The notes beneath the pieces are model-generated. The model worked only from the letters and a program-made list of their open reading frames with translations, ran no database searches and was not told the origin of the DNA. 64,000 nt of DNA from Amycolatopsis bullii (GTDB lineage: Bacteria > Actinomycetota > Actinomycetes > Mycobacteriales > Pseudonocardiaceae): NCBI RefSeq assembly GCF_014654205.1, contig NZ_BNAW01000014.1:62001-126000 (forward strand), written 5' to 3'. Positions 1 to 11,028 of this stretch are shown here, in pieces. Position numbers and translations under genes: made by a program. Every line of letters starts with the position of its first letter. The first letter of the stretch is position 1.

Positions 1-463
1 GCTCAAGTTCTGGACCCCGGGCGGCTCGTCCACCCCGATGTTCACCGCCGAGCACCTCGACGTTCCCCTGGACTTCGAAGGCGCGGCGGAAGCCGGGTCG
101 ATGCTGGGCACCACCGCCGTCCAGGTCTTCAACGAGACCGTGTCGGTGCCGTGGGCCGTGATGAAGTGGACGCAGTTCTACGAGCACGAGTCCTGCGGCA
201 AGTGCACGCCGTGCCGCGAAGGCACCTACTGGCTGGCGCAGATCCTCGAGCGCATGGTCTCCGGCCACGGCACCGAGGAGGACATCGACACCCTCCTCGA
301 CGTCTGCGACAACATCCTCGGCCGGTCGTTCTGCGCGCTCGGCGACGGCGCGGTGTCGCCGATCCAGAGCGGCATCAAGTACTTCCGCGAGGAGTTCCTC
401 GCGTTGTGCGAAGCGAACCGGCACGAACAGACCAAGCCCGAACTCGTGGGAGCGCAGGCATGA
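1..463 (+). CDS. nuoF: NADH-quinone oxidoreductase subunit F, C-terminal part
   Basis: This is the 3' part of nuoF; the reading frame enters from outside the window. NuoF carries the NADH and FMN sites of complex I and the N3 [4Fe-4S] cluster on the cytoplasmic arm. The visible part has the N3 ligands as a CxxCxxC motif ([12 protein letters not shown], bases about 188-223) and the distal Cys at about 332. The FMN and NADH sites lie upstream and are not seen. The stop TGA overlaps the ATG of nuoG (ATGA), so the two are probably translationally coupled. The identification is firm from the cluster motif and gene order. Confidence 0.97.
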   Translation, partial: LKFWTPGGSSTPMFTAEHLDVPLDFEGAAEAGSMLGTTAVQVFNETVSVPWAVMKWTQFYEHESCGKCTPCREGTYWLAQILERMVSGHGTEEDIDTLLDVCDNILGRSFCALGDGAVSPIQSGIKYFREEFLALCEANRHEQTKPELVGAQA

Positions 464-2931
464 CGATCGCCCCCGACAAATCCGAGACCACCGAGACGCC
501 GGTCCCCGAGGGCCACGTCAAGCTGGTCATCGACGGCGAAGAGGTCATCGCCCCCAAGGGCGAGCTCCTCATCCGCACGGCCGAACGCCTCGGCACGGTC
601 ATCCCGCGGTTCTGCGACCACCCCCTCCTCGACCCGGCGGGCGCCTGCCGCCAGTGCCTGGTCGAGGTCGAGATGGGCGGCCGTCCGATGCCGAAGCCGC
701 AGGCGTCCTGCACGATGACCGTCGCCGACGGCATGGTCGTCAAGACGCAGCTGACGTCGCCGGTCGCGGACAAGGCCCAGCAGGGCGTGATGGAGCTCCT
801 GCTCATCAACCACCCGCTGGACTGCCCGGTCTGCGACAAGGGCGGCGAGTGCCCGCTGCAGAACCAGGCGCTGGCCCACGGCCGCACGGAGTCCCGGTTC
901 GTCGACACGAAGCGGACGTTCCCGAAGCCGCTGCCGATCTCGACGCAGGTGCTGCTGGACCGCGAGCGCTGCGTGCTCTGCCAGCGCTGCACCCGGTTCT
1001 CCCGCGAGATCGCCGGCGACCCGTTCATCGAGCTCCTCGAACGCGGCGCCCACCAGCAGATCGGCACCGCGGAGACGGCGGACGTCCTGGACCTGGCTTC
1101 GCGGACGACCAGCGGCCAGCCGTTCCAGTCCTACTTCTCCGGCAACGTCATCCAGATCTGCCCGGTCGGGGCCCTGACGAGCGCGGCGTACCGGTTCCGG
1201 TCGCGGCCGTTCGACCTGGTGTCCTCGCCGAGCGTGTGCGAGCACTGCTCGTCCGGCTGCGCCGAGCGCACCGACTTCCGGCGCGGCAAGGTCCAGCGCA
1301 AGCTGGCCGGCGACGACCCGGACGTCAACGAAGAGTGGATCTGCGACAAGGGCCGGTTCGCCTTCCGCTACACCGGCGCCGAGGACCGCATCCGCCGCCC
1401 GCTCGTCCGGAACAAGGCGACCGGTGAGCTGGAAGAGGCGTCCTGGACCGACGCGCTGCGGATCGCCGCGGCGGGGCTCACCGAGGCCCGCGGCAACGGC
1501 GGCGTCGGCGTCCTGACCGGTGGCCGGCTGACCGTCGAAGACGCCTACGCGTACTCGAAGTTCGCCCGCGTCGCCCTGCGGACCAACGACGTCGACTTCC
1601 GCGCCCGTCCGCACTCGGCCGAGGAACTGGCCTTCCTCACCTCCCACGTCGTGGGCGTGACGCCGGAGTCCGGCGTCACCTTCGGCGAGATCGAGCGGGC
1701 CCGCACGGTCCTGTGCGTCGCGTTCGAGCCCGAGGACGAAGCCCCGATCGTGTTCCTGCGGCTGCGCAAGGCGGCCCGCCGGAACAAGACCCGGGTCGTC
1801 CACTTGGGACAGTGGACGACGTCGTCGGTGCGCAAGACGTTCGGCGAGCTGCTCGCCTGCGTGCCCGGCCAGGAGGCCGCGGCCGTCGAGGGCATCGCCA
1901 AGCACGCGCCGGACCTCGACGAAGCCCTGCGCGGCGAAGGCGCCGTCGTCCTGGTCGGCGAGCGCGCCGCCGCGATCCCCGGCCTGTTCGCCGCCCTGCA
2001 CGACCTGGTCGAGCGCACCGGCGTCCGGCTCGCGTGGATCCCGCGCCGCGCCGGCGACCGGGGCGCCCTGGAGACCGGCTGCGTGCCGTCGCTGCTGCCC
2101 GGTGGGCGGCGCGTCGGCGACGACGCCGCCCGGGTCGCCGTCGAGAACGCCTGGGGCGTCCCGCTCCCGGCCACCCCGGGCCGCGACACGACCGACATCC
2201 TGCTGGCCGTTTCGGCCGGTGAGCTCGGCGGCTTGCTCGTCGGCGGGGTCGACCCGTACGACCTGCCGGACCCGGACCTCGCGCTGCGCGCGCTGGACAC
2301 CGCCGGGTTCGTGGTCAGCCTCGAACTGCGGCACAGCGCGGTGACCGAGCGCGCGGACGTGGTGCTCCCGGTGGCGGCGTCGGACGAGAAGTCCGGCAGC
2401 TACCTCAACTGGGAGGGCCGCACCCGCCCGTTCGACACGACGCTCGAAGGCACCGGCGCCCTGCCGGACTGCCGGGTGCTCGACACGCTCGCCGTCGAGA
2501 TGGACGCGGACCTGTTCACGCAGACGCCGGCCGCCGCGCGCGGCGACTTCGAGAAGCTGGGCCAGGCCTCGGCGCTGCGCTGGAGCCACGTCGCCGCCGA
2601 GGTCGCGCCGCCCGCGACGCCGGGTGACGGCCAGGCGGTCCTCTCGACCTGGCGCCAGCTGATCGACAACGGTTCGCTGCAGGACGGCGAGCCGCACCTC
2701 AAGGGCACCCAGCGCACGCCGGTCGCGCGGCTGTCCGCGGCGACCGCGGCCGGGCTCGGCGTCACCGTCACGGTGAGCACCGAACGCGGTGCGATCACGC
2801 TGCCGGTGGAGATCGCCGACCTGCCCGACGGCGTCGTGTGGCTGCCGGGCAACTCCGACGGCTCGGCCGTGTTCAAGACGCTCGGTGCCGGGCACGGCGC
2901 CGTCGTGAACCTCGCTGGAGGTGGGCAATGA
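460..2931 (+). CDS. nuoG: NADH-quinone oxidoreductase subunit G
   Basis: 823 aa, start ATG overlapping the nuoF stop. It carries electrons from NuoF through a chain of Fe-S clusters in the peripheral arm of complex I. All cluster ligands can be counted: a [2Fe-2S] set at Cys52, 63, 66 and 84; an N5 set as His118-Cys122-Cys125-Cys131; a third set at Cys171, 174, 177 and 234; and the optional N7 set at Cys260, 263, 267 and 295. N7 occurs only in some bacteria (E. coli and Thermus among them). The C-terminal half is the molybdopterin-oxidoreductase-like domain without evidence of a cofactor. The last codons overlap the nuoH start (ATGA). Confidence 0.97.
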   Translation: MTIAPDKSETTETPVPEGHVKLVIDGEEVIAPKGELLIRTAERLGTVIPRFCDHPLLDPAGACRQCLVEVEMGGRPMPKPQASCTMTVADGMVVKTQLTSPVADKAQQGVMELLLINHPLDCPVCDKGGECPLQNQALAHGRTESRFVDTKRTFPKPLPISTQVLLDRERCVLCQRCTRFSREIAGDPFIELLERGAHQQIGTAETADVLDLASRTTSGQPFQSYFSGNVIQICPVGALTSAAYRFRSRPFDLVSSPSVCEHCSSGCAERTDFRRGKVQRKLAGDDPDVNEEWICDKGRFAFRYTGAEDRIRRPLVRNKATGELEEASWTDALRIAAAGLTEARGNGGVGVLTGGRLTVEDAYAYSKFARVALRTNDVDFRARPHSAEELAFLTSHVVGVTPESGVTFGEIERARTVLCVAFEPEDEAPIVFLRLRKAARRNKTRVVHLGQWTTSSVRKTFGELLACVPGQEAAAVEGIAKHAPDLDEALRGEGAVVLVGERAAAIPGLFAALHDLVERTGVRLAWIPRRAGDRGALETGCVPSLLPGGRRVGDDAARVAVENAWGVPLPATPGRDTTDILLAVSAGELGGLLVGGVDPYDLPDPDLALRALDTAGFVVSLELRHSAVTERADVVLPVAASDEKSGSYLNWEGRTRPFDTTLEGTGALPDCRVLDTLAVEMDADLFTQTPAAARGDFEKLGQASALRWSHVAAEVAPPATPGDGQAVLSTWRQLIDNGSLQDGEPHLKGTQRTPVARLSAATAAGLGVTVTVSTERGAITLPVEIADLPDGVVWLPGNSDGSAVFKTLGAGHGAVVNLAGGGQ

Positions 2932-4277
2932 CCCCGCTGCTGACCGAAGCTGCCGTCGGCTCTGTGCCGGATGCGGCTACGCGGGCGGCGCTGCTGGCCG
3001 ACGACCCGTTGTGGCTGATCCTGCTCAAGTGCGTGGTCATCCTGCTGATCGGGCCGATCATGACGATCTTCCTGATCGTCTGGGAGCGCAAGGCGGTCGG
3101 CCGGATGCAGAACCGGCCCGGCCCCAACCGGGTCGGCCCGGGCGGCTACCTGCAGTCCCTGGCGGACGCGATCAAGCTGCCGTTCAAGGAACAGATCATC
3201 CCGGACACCGCCGACCGCAAGGTGTACTTCCTCGCCCCGGTCGTCTGCGTGGTGCCGTCGCTGATCGCGCTGTCGGCCATCCCGTTCGGGCCGGTCGTGT
3301 CGATCTTCGGCGAGCGGACCGTGCTGCAGCTGCTCGACCTGCCGGTCAGCGCGCTGGTGATCCTGGCCTGCTCCTCGATCGGCGTCTACGGCATCGTGCT
3401 CGCCGGCTGGTCGTCCGGCTCGCCGTACCCGCTGCTCGGCGGCATGCGCAGCGCGGCGCAGGTGATTTCCTACGAGATCGCGATGGGCCTGTCGATCGTC
3501 GCGGTGATCCTGCAGGCGGGGTCGCTGAACCTGGCCGACATCGTCGGCAAGCAGCAGCCGGCGTGGTTCCTCTACCTGGTCCCGAGCTTCGTGATCTACC
3601 TGATCTCGATGGTCGGCGAGACCAACCGGGCGCCGTTCGACCTCCCGGAGGCCGAGTCGGAGCTGGTCGGCGGGTTCCACACCGAGTACAGCTCGATGAA
3701 GTTCGCGATGTTCTTCCTCGCCGAGTACGTCAACATGGTGATCGTGTCGGCGTTCGCGACGACGCTGTTCCTCGGCGGCTGGATGGCCCCGTGGCCGCTG
3801 TCGCTGATCGGGAACAACGTCCTCAACACCGGCTGGTGGCCGGTGCTGTGGTTCTTCGCGAAGATGTTCGTCCTGCTGTTCGGGTTCATCTGGCTGCGCG
3901 GCACGCTGCCCCGCCTGCGCTACGACCAGTTCATGCGGCTGGGCTGGAAGGTCCTGGTCCCGCTGAACCTGGTGTGGATCGTCATGGTGACCTTCGCGAA
4001 GGTGATCACCTGGAACACCGCGACCATCATCATCGCCGCGGTCGCGATCTTCATCGTCGCTTCGCTGTTCTTCTACGTCCGCGCCGCGGGCCGGGAAGAG
4101 GAGAGCGAGTCGATCCCGGTCACCGGCGGCGGCTTCCCGGTCCCGCCGCTGGACCTCAAGGTTCCGCAGACCACCCCGCGTCAGAAGGCTTTGGCCAAGG
4201 CCGAGGCGAAGGCGGCCCGCCGCAAGCCGGCGGCCGTCGGTACCGCAAAGGAAGGGGCACAAGATGGGGTTTCTTGA
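2928..4277 (+). CDS. nuoH: NADH-quinone oxidoreductase subunit H
   Basis: 449 aa, start ATG in an ATGA overlap with nuoG. NuoH is the membrane subunit at the joint between peripheral and membrane arms and helps form the quinone site. The sequence is a run of hydrophobic helices with the conserved stretches [19 protein letters not shown] and [19 protein letters not shown]. The tail of about 50 residues is charged, Ala/Lys-rich and cytoplasmic, longer than in E. coli but common in actinobacteria. An internal start up to 90 bases upstream is open but unlikely, because the ATGA junction matches the rest of the operon. The 3' end overlaps nuoI by 14 bases. Confidence 0.97.
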   Translation: MTPLLTEAAVGSVPDAATRAALLADDPLWLILLKCVVILLIGPIMTIFLIVWERKAVGRMQNRPGPNRVGPGGYLQSLADAIKLPFKEQIIPDTADRKVYFLAPVVCVVPSLIALSAIPFGPVVSIFGERTVLQLLDLPVSALVILACSSIGVYGIVLAGWSSGSPYPLLGGMRSAAQVISYEIAMGLSIVAVILQAGSLNLADIVGKQQPAWFLYLVPSFVIYLISMVGETNRAPFDLPEAESELVGGFHTEYSSMKFAMFFLAEYVNMVIVSAFATTLFLGGWMAPWPLSLIGNNVLNTGWWPVLWFFAKMFVLLFGFIWLRGTLPRLRYDQFMRLGWKVLVPLNLVWIVMVTFAKVITWNTATIIIAAVAIFIVASLFFYVRAAGREEESESIPVTGGGFPVPPLDLKVPQTTPRQKALAKAEAKAARRKPAAVGTAKEGAQDGVS

Positions 4278-4788
4278 TCCCGTCAAGGGCTTCGGCGTCA
4301 CCTTCGGGATGATGTTCAAGAAGGTCGCCACCGAGGAGTACCCGGAGGCCGGCGCCCCCGCCGCCCCGCGTTACCACGGGCGCCACCAGCTGAACCGCCA
4401 CCCGGACGGCCTCGAGAAGTGCGTCGGCTGCGAGCTGTGCGCGTGGGCGTGCCCGGCGGACGCGATCTTCGTCGAGGGCGGTGACAACACCGAGGAGGCC
4501 CGGTTCTCGCCGGGGGAGCGGTACGGCAAGGACTACCAGATCAACTACCTGCGCTGCATCGGCTGCGGCCTCTGCATCGAGGCGTGCCCGACCCGGTCGC
4601 TGACGATGATCAACTTCTACGAGCTGGCCGACGACGACCGCCAGCGGCTGATCTACACGAAGGAGGACCTGCTCGCCCCGCTGCTGCCCGGCATGGAGCA
4701 GCCGCCGCACCCGATGCGGCTCGGCGACAACGAGCAGGACTACTACGTGAACGGCCCCGAACTCGCACGCGGGGAGGGCGTCAAGTGA
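4264..4788 (+). CDS. nuoI: NADH-quinone oxidoreductase subunit I
   Basis: 174 aa. This ferredoxin-like subunit carries clusters N6a and N6b, which pass electrons toward N2 and quinone. Both motifs are intact: Cys53-56-59-63 followed by Pro, and Cys98-101-104-108 followed by Pro. The start ATG lies inside the end of nuoH (14-base overlap), and an AAGGGGC ribosome-binding site is visible upstream. The C-terminal part after about residue 120 is polar and ends in GVK, with its stop overlapping the GTG of nuoJ. Confidence 0.97.
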   Translation: MGFLDPVKGFGVTFGMMFKKVATEEYPEAGAPAAPRYHGRHQLNRHPDGLEKCVGCELCAWACPADAIFVEGGDNTEEARFSPGERYGKDYQINYLRCIGCGLCIEACPTRSLTMINFYELADDDRQRLIYTKEDLLAPLLPGMEQPPHPMRLGDNEQDYYVNGPELARGEGVK

Positions 4789-5651
4789 TCTCCGCGGTTT
4801 TGGCGGCGGCGCCGAACGTGTCGGCCGGGGTCTCCACCGGGGAAGCCGTCGCGTTCTGGATCCTCGGGCCGCTGTCCCTGCTCGGCGCGCTCGGCATGAT
4901 CTTTTCCCGCAACGCCGTCCACTCGGCGCTGTGGCTGGTGCTCACGATGCTGAGCCTGGGCGCGCTGTACATGATCCAGTCGGCGCCGTTCCTGGGCTTC
5001 ACGCAGATCATCGTCTACACCGGCGCGATCATGATGCTGTTCCTCTTCGTGCTGATGCTGGTCGGCCGCGAAAGCTCCGACTCCGTCGTCGAAGTCCTCC
5101 GTGGACAGCGGCTGGCCGCGACGGTGCTCGGCATCGGACTGGCCGCCCTGCTGGCCACCGGCATCTACCGGGCGCTGGAGAACGTCACCCCGGCCGTCCC
5201 GCTCGACTCGACCACGCCGGCGGGCGGCGGGCCGAAGGGCCTCGGCCGGTTGATCTTCACCGACTACCTGTTCCCGTTCGAGCTGACGTCGGCGCTGCTC
5301 ATCACCGCCGCGATCGGCGCGATGGTGCTGGCCTTCACCGACCGGCACGGCAAGGGCGGCAAGCTCTCGCAGAAGGAACTCGTGCTCCTGCGCTTCCGCG
5401 GCGAGCACGACCGGCCGTCGCCGCTGCCCGGCCCGGGTGTCTTCGCCACCGCCAACTCGGTGGCCACCCCGGCGCTGCTGCCGGACGGCTCGGTGGCCCC
5501 GGAGTCGCTGTCGGCGATCATCGAGTCCACCTCGGCGATCGAGCTGGCGAAGGAACGCAAGCTCGTCGCGGACGAGGGCCCGCACCCGGACGCGCACGCG
5601 CTGGTCGGCTCCGAAGCCGCTCCGGAAGGCCCGGAAGGGGAGAAGGCATGA
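4785..5651 (+). CDS. nuoJ: NADH-quinone oxidoreductase subunit J
   Basis: 288 aa starting at a GTG that overlaps the nuoI stop (GTGA). NuoJ (ND6-like) is a membrane-arm subunit involved in coupling. Five hydrophobic segments are visible in the first about 185 residues, including the family stretch around [15 protein letters not shown]. About 100 residues of hydrophilic, Ala/Glu-rich tail follow, which is longer than the E. coli protein (about 184 aa) but usual in actinobacteria. The last codons overlap the nuoK start (ATGA). Confidence 0.95.
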   Translation: MISAVLAAAPNVSAGVSTGEAVAFWILGPLSLLGALGMIFSRNAVHSALWLVLTMLSLGALYMIQSAPFLGFTQIIVYTGAIMMLFLFVLMLVGRESSDSVVEVLRGQRLAATVLGIGLAALLATGIYRALENVTPAVPLDSTTPAGGGPKGLGRLIFTDYLFPFELTSALLITAAIGAMVLAFTDRHGKGGKLSQKELVLLRFRGEHDRPSPLPGPGVFATANSVATPALLPDGSVAPESLSAIIESTSAIELAKERKLVADEGPHPDAHALVGSEAAPEGPEGEKA

Positions 5652-5947
5652 CCCCCACGTACTACCTGCTGCTGTCGGCGCTGCTGTTCGCGCTCGGCGC
5701 GGTCGGCGTGCTGGTGCGGCGCAACGCGATCGTCGTGTTCATGTGCATCGAGCTGATGCTCAACGCGGTGAACCTGTCGCTGGTCACCTTCGCCCGGATC
5801 AACGGCGGGCTCGACGGCCAGATCATGGCGTTCTTCGTCATGGTCGTCGCGGCCGCCGAGGTCGTGGTCGGCCTGGCGATCATCATGGCCATCTTCCGCA
5901 CCCGGCGCTCGGCCTCGGTCGACGACACCAACCTGCTGAAGTACTAG
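5648..5947 (+). CDS. nuoK: NADH-quinone oxidoreductase subunit K
   Basis: 99 aa, three transmembrane helices (ND4L-like). The conserved membrane glutamates of the proton path are present in [13 protein letters not shown] (helix 2) and [11 protein letters not shown] (helix 3). The ATG overlaps the nuoJ stop. Eleven bases containing GGAG separate it from nuoL. Size and motifs match the family exactly. Confidence 0.97.
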   Translation: MTPTYYLLLSALLFALGAVGVLVRRNAIVVFMCIELMLNAVNLSLVTFARINGGLDGQIMAFFVMVVAAAEVVVGLAIIMAIFRTRRSASVDDTNLLKY

Positions 5948-5958
5948 GAGACCCCCGA

Positions 5959-7857
5959 GTGACCGCATCATCGTGGCTGCTGGTGGCCCTGCCTGGCCTC
6001 GGCGCGCTCATCCTGTTGCTGGCGGGCAAGCGCGCGAAGGCCTGGGGGCATTTGCTCGGCTGCGCCACCGTCACCCTCGCCTTCGTCTACGGGCTGATCC
6101 TCTTCTTCACGGCAGACACCGGCACCACGACCGACACCAAGGTCTACTCGTGGATCCCGGTCGGCCAGCTGCAGGTGGACTTCGGGCTGCGGATCGACGC
6201 GCTCTCGCTGACCTTCGTGCTGCTCATCACCGGCGTCGGCATGCTGATCCACTACTACTCGATCGGCTACATGGCCGACGACGAGGGCCGGTACCGCTTC
6301 TTCGCGTACCTGAACCTCTTCGTCGCCTCGATGCTGGTCCTGGTGCTGGGCAACAGCTTCGTGACGCTCTACATGGGCTGGGAGGGCGTGGGTCTCGCGT
6401 CCTACCTGCTCATCGGCTGGTACCAGGGCCGCCCGTCCGCCGCCACCGCGGCGAAGAAAGCGTTCCTGATGAACCGCGTCGGAGACGTCGGGCTCGCGCT
6501 GGCGATCTTCATCATGTTCAAGTACGCGGGTTCGACCGGCTACGCCGAGGTCTTCAAGGCGGTCGGTGACGGCAAGTTCTCGACGGGCGCGATCACCGCG
6601 ATGGCGATCCTGCTCCTGCTGGGCGCCTGCGGTAAGTCCGGCCAGTTCCCGCTGCAGGCCTGGCTCCCGGACGCGATGGAGGGCCCGACCCCGGTGTCGG
6701 CCCTGATCCACGCGGCGACGATGGTCACCGCGGGTGTCTACCTGGTCGCCCGCTCGAAGGACATCTTCAACGCCACCGAAGACGGCCGCCTGATCGTCAC
6801 GCTGGTCGGCACGGTGACCCTGCTGCTCGGGTGCATCATCGGCTGCGCGTACGACGACATCAAGAAGGTCCTCGCGTACTCCACGGTCAGCCAGATCGGT
6901 TACATGATGCTCGCCGTCGGCCTCGGGCCGATCGCGTACGCGCTGGGCATCATGCACCTGGTCGCGCACGGCTTCTTCAAGGCCGGGCTGTTCCTCGGCG
7001 CCGGGTCGGTCATGCACGCCATGAACGACGAGGTCGACATGCGCAAGTTCGGCGGCCTGTGGAAGAAGATGCCGATCACCTTCTGGACGTTCGCCCTCGG
7101 CTACGCGGCCCTGATCGGCTTCCCGCTGCTGTCCGGCTTCTGGACGAAGGACGCGATCATCGAGGCGGCGTTCGGCCAGGAAGGCTGGCGCGGCTGGGTG
7201 ATGGGTGGCGCGGCCCTGCTGGGCGCCGGGCTGACGGCGTTCTACATGACCCGCCTGATGATGATGACGTTCTTCGGCAAGGCGCGCTGGAAGGAACTCA
7301 AGTCCGCCGACGGCCGCGAGTTCCACCCGCACGAGGCCAAACCGATCATGTGGGTGCCGATGGTGATCCTCGCGATCGGCTCGGTATTCGCCGGTGGGCT
7401 CTTCACGCTCAACAAGTCCTTCGTGACCTGGCTGGCCCCGGCGGTCGGCGAGGCTCCGGAGGAGCACTTCGGGATCAACAAGTGGCTGATGTCCGGCATC
7501 GTGGTCGGGATTTCCCTGATCGGCGCGGTCATCGCCTACCTGATCTTCCGCCGTGACGTCCCGGTCGAGCAGCCCCAGCGGGTCTCGTTCGTCACCCGGG
7601 CCGCGCGCAAGGACCTCTACGGCAACGCCCTCAACGAGACTCTGGTCGCCCGCCCGGGCACCTGGCTCTCGCGGGCGCTGGTGTACGTCGACAACCGCGG
7701 CGTCGACGGCGCGGTCAACGGCCTGGCCGCCGGTCTCGGCGGCGGGTCCGGCCGGCTGAGGCGGCTGCAGACCGGGTTCGTCCGGTCGTACGCGCTGTCG
7801 ATGCTGGGCGGCACGTTCCTGCTTCTGGCGGCTCTCCTGCTGGTGAGGTTCTCCTGA
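5959..7857 (+). CDS. nuoL: NADH-quinone oxidoreductase subunit L
   Basis: 632 aa, antiporter-like (Mrp/ND5) proton-pumping subunit at the tip of the membrane arm. The GTG start is preceded by GGAG at about 8 bases. The characteristic segments are visible: YMGWEGVGLASYLLIGW with the key Glu, the KSGQFPLQAWLPDAMEGPTPVSALIHAATMV region with the conserved Lys, and His/Lys residues in the later helices. The C-terminal lateral helix region is present. The TGA overlaps the nuoM ATG by one base (TGATG). Confidence 0.97.
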   Translation: MTASSWLLVALPGLGALILLLAGKRAKAWGHLLGCATVTLAFVYGLILFFTADTGTTTDTKVYSWIPVGQLQVDFGLRIDALSLTFVLLITGVGMLIHYYSIGYMADDEGRYRFFAYLNLFVASMLVLVLGNSFVTLYMGWEGVGLASYLLIGWYQGRPSAATAAKKAFLMNRVGDVGLALAIFIMFKYAGSTGYAEVFKAVGDGKFSTGAITAMAILLLLGACGKSGQFPLQAWLPDAMEGPTPVSALIHAATMVTAGVYLVARSKDIFNATEDGRLIVTLVGTVTLLLGCIIGCAYDDIKKVLAYSTVSQIGYMMLAVGLGPIAYALGIMHLVAHGFFKAGLFLGAGSVMHAMNDEVDMRKFGGLWKKMPITFWTFALGYAALIGFPLLSGFWTKDAIIEAAFGQEGWRGWVMGGAALLGAGLTAFYMTRLMMMTFFGKARWKELKSADGREFHPHEAKPIMWVPMVILAIGSVFAGGLFTLNKSFVTWLAPAVGEAPEEHFGINKWLMSGIVVGISLIGAVIAYLIFRRDVPVEQPQRVSFVTRAARKDLYGNALNETLVARPGTWLSRALVYVDNRGVDGAVNGLAAGLGGGSGRLRRLQTGFVRSYALSMLGGTFLLLAALLLVRFS

Positions 7858-9407
7858 TGACCTGGTTGCTCATCCTCATCCTGGTGCCGCTCGCCGGCTC
7901 GCTGGTGCTGGCGTTCCTCAAGGGGAACGACCGCGCCGCGGTGCTGGCCGCGCTCGGGTTCTCGATCCTCGAGTTCCTGCTGGTGATCCCGTTCTGGCTC
8001 AGCTACTCCGCATCCGGCCCCCGGCTGCAGATGACGTCGAGCTTCGACTGGATCCCCAGCTTCGGCGTGCACATCGCGTTCGGCGTCGACGGCATCGCGC
8101 TGATCATGATCGCGGTGATCGCGCTGCTGGTGCCGATCGTCGTCGGCGGGCTCGGCACGCTGGACAAGCTCCCGGCGGGCCGCAGCGCGGGCGGGTTCCT
8201 TTCGCTGATCCTGCTGCAGGAGGCGCTCACGATCGGCGTGTTCGCCGCGACCGACGTCTTCCTGTTCTACGTGCTGTTCGAGATCATGCTGATCCCGATG
8301 TACTTCCTCATCGGCGGCTACGGCGGCGCGAACCGGCAGTACGCGGCGGTGAAGTTCTTCCTGTACTCGTTCCTCGGCGGCCTGATCATGCTGGCCTCGG
8401 CGATCGGGGCGTACTCGCTGGCCGCGGACAAGCTCGGCAAGGGCACGTTCGACTGGCTGACGCTGGTGACGGTGGTGCGCGACGCGCCGCTGTCCACGCA
8501 GATCTGGCTGTTCCTCGGGTTCTTCCTGGCGTTCGCGATCAAGGCGCCGCTGGTGCCGTTCCACACCTGGCTGCCGGACGCGGCGGGGGAGGCGCCGATC
8601 GGCGTCGCCGTCCTGCTGGTCGGCGTGCTGGACAAGGTGGGCACGTTCGGGTTCCTGCGCTACTGCCTGCCGATGTTCCCGGAGGCGAGCAAGACCCTCG
8701 CCCCGCTGGTGCTGGTGCTCTCGGTGATCGGCGTCCTCTACGGCTCGATCCTCGCGGCGGGCCAGCGGGACATGAAGCGGTTCATCGCGTACGTGTCCAT
8801 CGCCCACTTCGGCTTCATCTCGCTCGGGATCTTCGCGTTCAACGAGCAGGCGATGGTCGGCTCGGCGACGTACATGCTGAACCACAGCCTGGCGACCGGC
8901 ATGCTGATCGTGGTGATCGGCCTGGTGATCGCGCGCGGCGGGTCGTCCCGCATTTCGGACTACGGCGGCATGGCCAAGGTGACCCCGTTGCTGGCCGGGC
9001 TGTTCCTGCTCGCCGGTCTGTCCACTTTGTCCCTGCCGGGCACGAACTCGTTCGTTTCGGAGTTCCTGGTGCTCATCGGGTCCTTTGTGGACCAGCCGGT
9101 GTACACGATCCTCGCCACGGTGGGCATGGTCCTGGCCGCGGCGTACGTCCTGTGGCTCTACCAGCGGGTCTTCCAGGGCCCGGTCCGCGGTGACGCCCTG
9201 GTGGGTGTCGGTGGGGGCCCGGGCACGGCGATCGCGCCGGAACTGGGCGCCAAGAAGGCGATCCGCGACCTGAACGGTCGTGAGATCGCGATCCTCGCGC
9301 CGCTGGTCGTGCTGATCCTCGTTCTCGGCTTCTACCCGAAGCCGGTGCTCGACACAGTCACCCCGACGGTGCAGCAGACGCTGTCCGCGGTCCAGGGAGG
9401 CAAGTAA
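7857..9407 (+). CDS. nuoM: NADH-quinone oxidoreductase subunit M
   Basis: 516 aa, second antiporter-like subunit (ND4). About 14 hydrophobic helices are apparent. The conserved Glu in helix 5 (YVLFEIMLIPMYFLIGGYGG) and the Lys in KAPLVPFHTWLPDAAGEAP are intact. It overlaps nuoL by one base and is followed two bases after its TAA by nuoN. Its length is typical. Confidence 0.97.
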   Translation: MTWLLILILVPLAGSLVLAFLKGNDRAAVLAALGFSILEFLLVIPFWLSYSASGPRLQMTSSFDWIPSFGVHIAFGVDGIALIMIAVIALLVPIVVGGLGTLDKLPAGRSAGGFLSLILLQEALTIGVFAATDVFLFYVLFEIMLIPMYFLIGGYGGANRQYAAVKFFLYSFLGGLIMLASAIGAYSLAADKLGKGTFDWLTLVTVVRDAPLSTQIWLFLGFFLAFAIKAPLVPFHTWLPDAAGEAPIGVAVLLVGVLDKVGTFGFLRYCLPMFPEASKTLAPLVLVLSVIGVLYGSILAAGQRDMKRFIAYVSIAHFGFISLGIFAFNEQAMVGSATYMLNHSLATGMLIVVIGLVIARGGSSRISDYGGMAKVTPLLAGLFLLAGLSTLSLPGTNSFVSEFLVLIGSFVDQPVYTILATVGMVLAAAYVLWLYQRVFQGPVRGDALVGVGGGPGTAIAPELGAKKAIRDLNGREIAILAPLVVLILVLGFYPKPVLDTVTPTVQQTLSAVQGGK

Positions 9408-9409
9408 AA

Positions 9410-10978
9410 GTGCTCGACATCCTCCTGACCCAGGCGCAGTCGCCGATCACGACGCCGTCGATCAACTACCCGGCCGTGCTGCCGGTGCTGATCGTCCTCG
9501 GCGCGGCGTGCGTCAGCGTGCTGGTCGAGGCGTTCGCGGCGAAGCGGTCGCGGTTCGGCATCCAGGTGGGCCTGAGCCTGGCGTCGATCGTCGCGGCCGG
9601 CGTCAGCCTGATCATCTACGCGACGGGCGACGCGCCCGCGAGCGGCGTCACGACGTTCAGCGGCGCGATCTCGATCGACCGGCCGGCGCTGTTCCTCTGG
9701 GGCACGCTGCTGGCGCTGGCGGTGGGCGCGGTGCTGCTGATTTCGGACCGCGTGGTCGAGCCGGGCGGCGCGCTGGTCGCGCAGGCCGGCATCCGCCCGG
9801 GCACGGTCCAGGACCGCGCCCAGACGGCGACGGTCATGCAGACCGAGGTGTTCCCGCTGACGCTGTTCGCGCTCGGCGGCATGATGGCCTTCACCGCGGC
9901 GAACGACCTGCTGACGATGTTCATCGCGCTGGAAGTGCTTTCGCTGCCGCTGTACCTGATGTGCGGCCTCGCGCGGCGGCGGCGGCTGCTGTCGCAGGAA
10001 GCGGCGGTCAAGTACTTCCTGCTGGGCGCGTTCTCCTCGGCGTTCTTCCTGTACGGGCTGGCGCTGCTGTACGGCTACGCGAACTCGGTGAAGCTGGGCG
10101 ACATCGCGGCCGCGGCGGCGGGCACGGACCGGTCGGACACGCTGCTGTTCGCCGGGCTGGGCCTGCTGGTGGTCGGCCTGCTGTTCAAGGGGTCGGTCGG
10201 CCCGTTCCACACGTGGACCCCGGACGTGTACCAGGGCGCCCCGACCCCGGTGACGGCGTTCATGGCGGCGTGCACGAAGGTCGCGGCGTTCGGCGGCATC
10301 CTGCGGGTGCTGTCGGTGGCGTTCTCGTCGACTTCCTGGGAGTGGCGGGGAGTCCTCTGGGGCGTGGCGATCATCTCGATGGTGATCGGCGCGGTGCTGG
10401 GCCTGACCCAGACCGACGTCAAGCGCATGGTGGCGTACTCGTCGATCGCCCACGCGGGCTTCCTGCTGGTCGGGGCGATCGCGATGACGAAGGACGGGTT
10501 GTCGAGCACGCTGTTCTACCTGCTGGCGTACGGCTTCACGACGCTGGCGGCGTTCGGCGTGATCAGCCTGGTCCGGGATTCCTCCGGCGAAGCCACGCAC
10601 CTTTCGGCGTGGGCTGGGCTGGCGAAGCGGTCGCCGCTGCTGGCCGGGGTGTTCACGTTCTTGCTGCTCGCGTTGGCGGGCATTCCGTTGACGTCCGGTT
10701 TCGTCGGCAAGTTCGTCGTGTTCTCGGCGGCGTTGTCGGACGGGATGGCCCCGCTGGTGGTGGTCGCGCTGGTGTTCAGCGCGGTGGCGGCGTTCTTCTA
10801 CCTGCGCGTGATCGTCCTGATGTACTTCTCGGAGCCGGCCGCGGACGGCCCGTCGGTCTCGGTCCCGGGCTTCGGCACCGGGACGGCGATCTTCCTGGGC
10901 ACGGCGGTGACGCTGGTGCTCGGCCTGGTCCCGGCGTTCGCCCTCGGCTGGGCCGGTTCGGGCGGGTTCGCTTTCTGA
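9410..10978 (+). CDS. nuoN: NADH-quinone oxidoreductase subunit N
   Basis: 522 aa, third antiporter-like subunit (ND2). The start is a GTG two bases after the nuoM stop, in AAGTAAAAGTG. Family features are the Glu in MFIALEVLSLPLYLMCGL and the Lys in LLFKGSVGPFHTWTPDVYQG. It is the last gene of the nuo operon, and a strong hairpin follows within 20 bases of the stop, which fits the operon ending here. Confidence 0.97.
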   Translation: MLDILLTQAQSPITTPSINYPAVLPVLIVLGAACVSVLVEAFAAKRSRFGIQVGLSLASIVAAGVSLIIYATGDAPASGVTTFSGAISIDRPALFLWGTLLALAVGAVLLISDRVVEPGGALVAQAGIRPGTVQDRAQTATVMQTEVFPLTLFALGGMMAFTAANDLLTMFIALEVLSLPLYLMCGLARRRRLLSQEAAVKYFLLGAFSSAFFLYGLALLYGYANSVKLGDIAAAAAGTDRSDTLLFAGLGLLVVGLLFKGSVGPFHTWTPDVYQGAPTPVTAFMAACTKVAAFGGILRVLSVAFSSTSWEWRGVLWGVAIISMVIGAVLGLTQTDVKRMVAYSSIAHAGFLLVGAIAMTKDGLSSTLFYLLAYGFTTLAAFGVISLVRDSSGEATHLSAWAGLAKRSPLLAGVFTFLLLALAGIPLTSGFVGKFVVFSAALSDGMAPLVVVALVFSAVAAFFYLRVIVLMYFSEPAADGPSVSVPGFGTGTAIFLGTAVTLVLGLVPAFALGWAGSGGFAF

Positions 10979-10992
10979 GCGGTGTGTTCCCC

Positions 10993-11028
10993 GGCCGCCA
11001 CTCCCTCCTTCACGAGGGGGTGGCGGCC
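10993..11028. terminator. Hairpin terminator between nuoN and the ESX cassette
   Basis: A 15-bp stem (GGCCGCCAC plus TCCCTC pairing with GAGGGG plus GTGGCGGCC, one G-U) around a 6-base loop lies 15 bases after the nuoN stop. Its right arm overlaps the last codons of the convergent espG-like gene, so it can serve both transcripts. There is no U-tract, which is normal in actinomycetes. Confidence 0.8.
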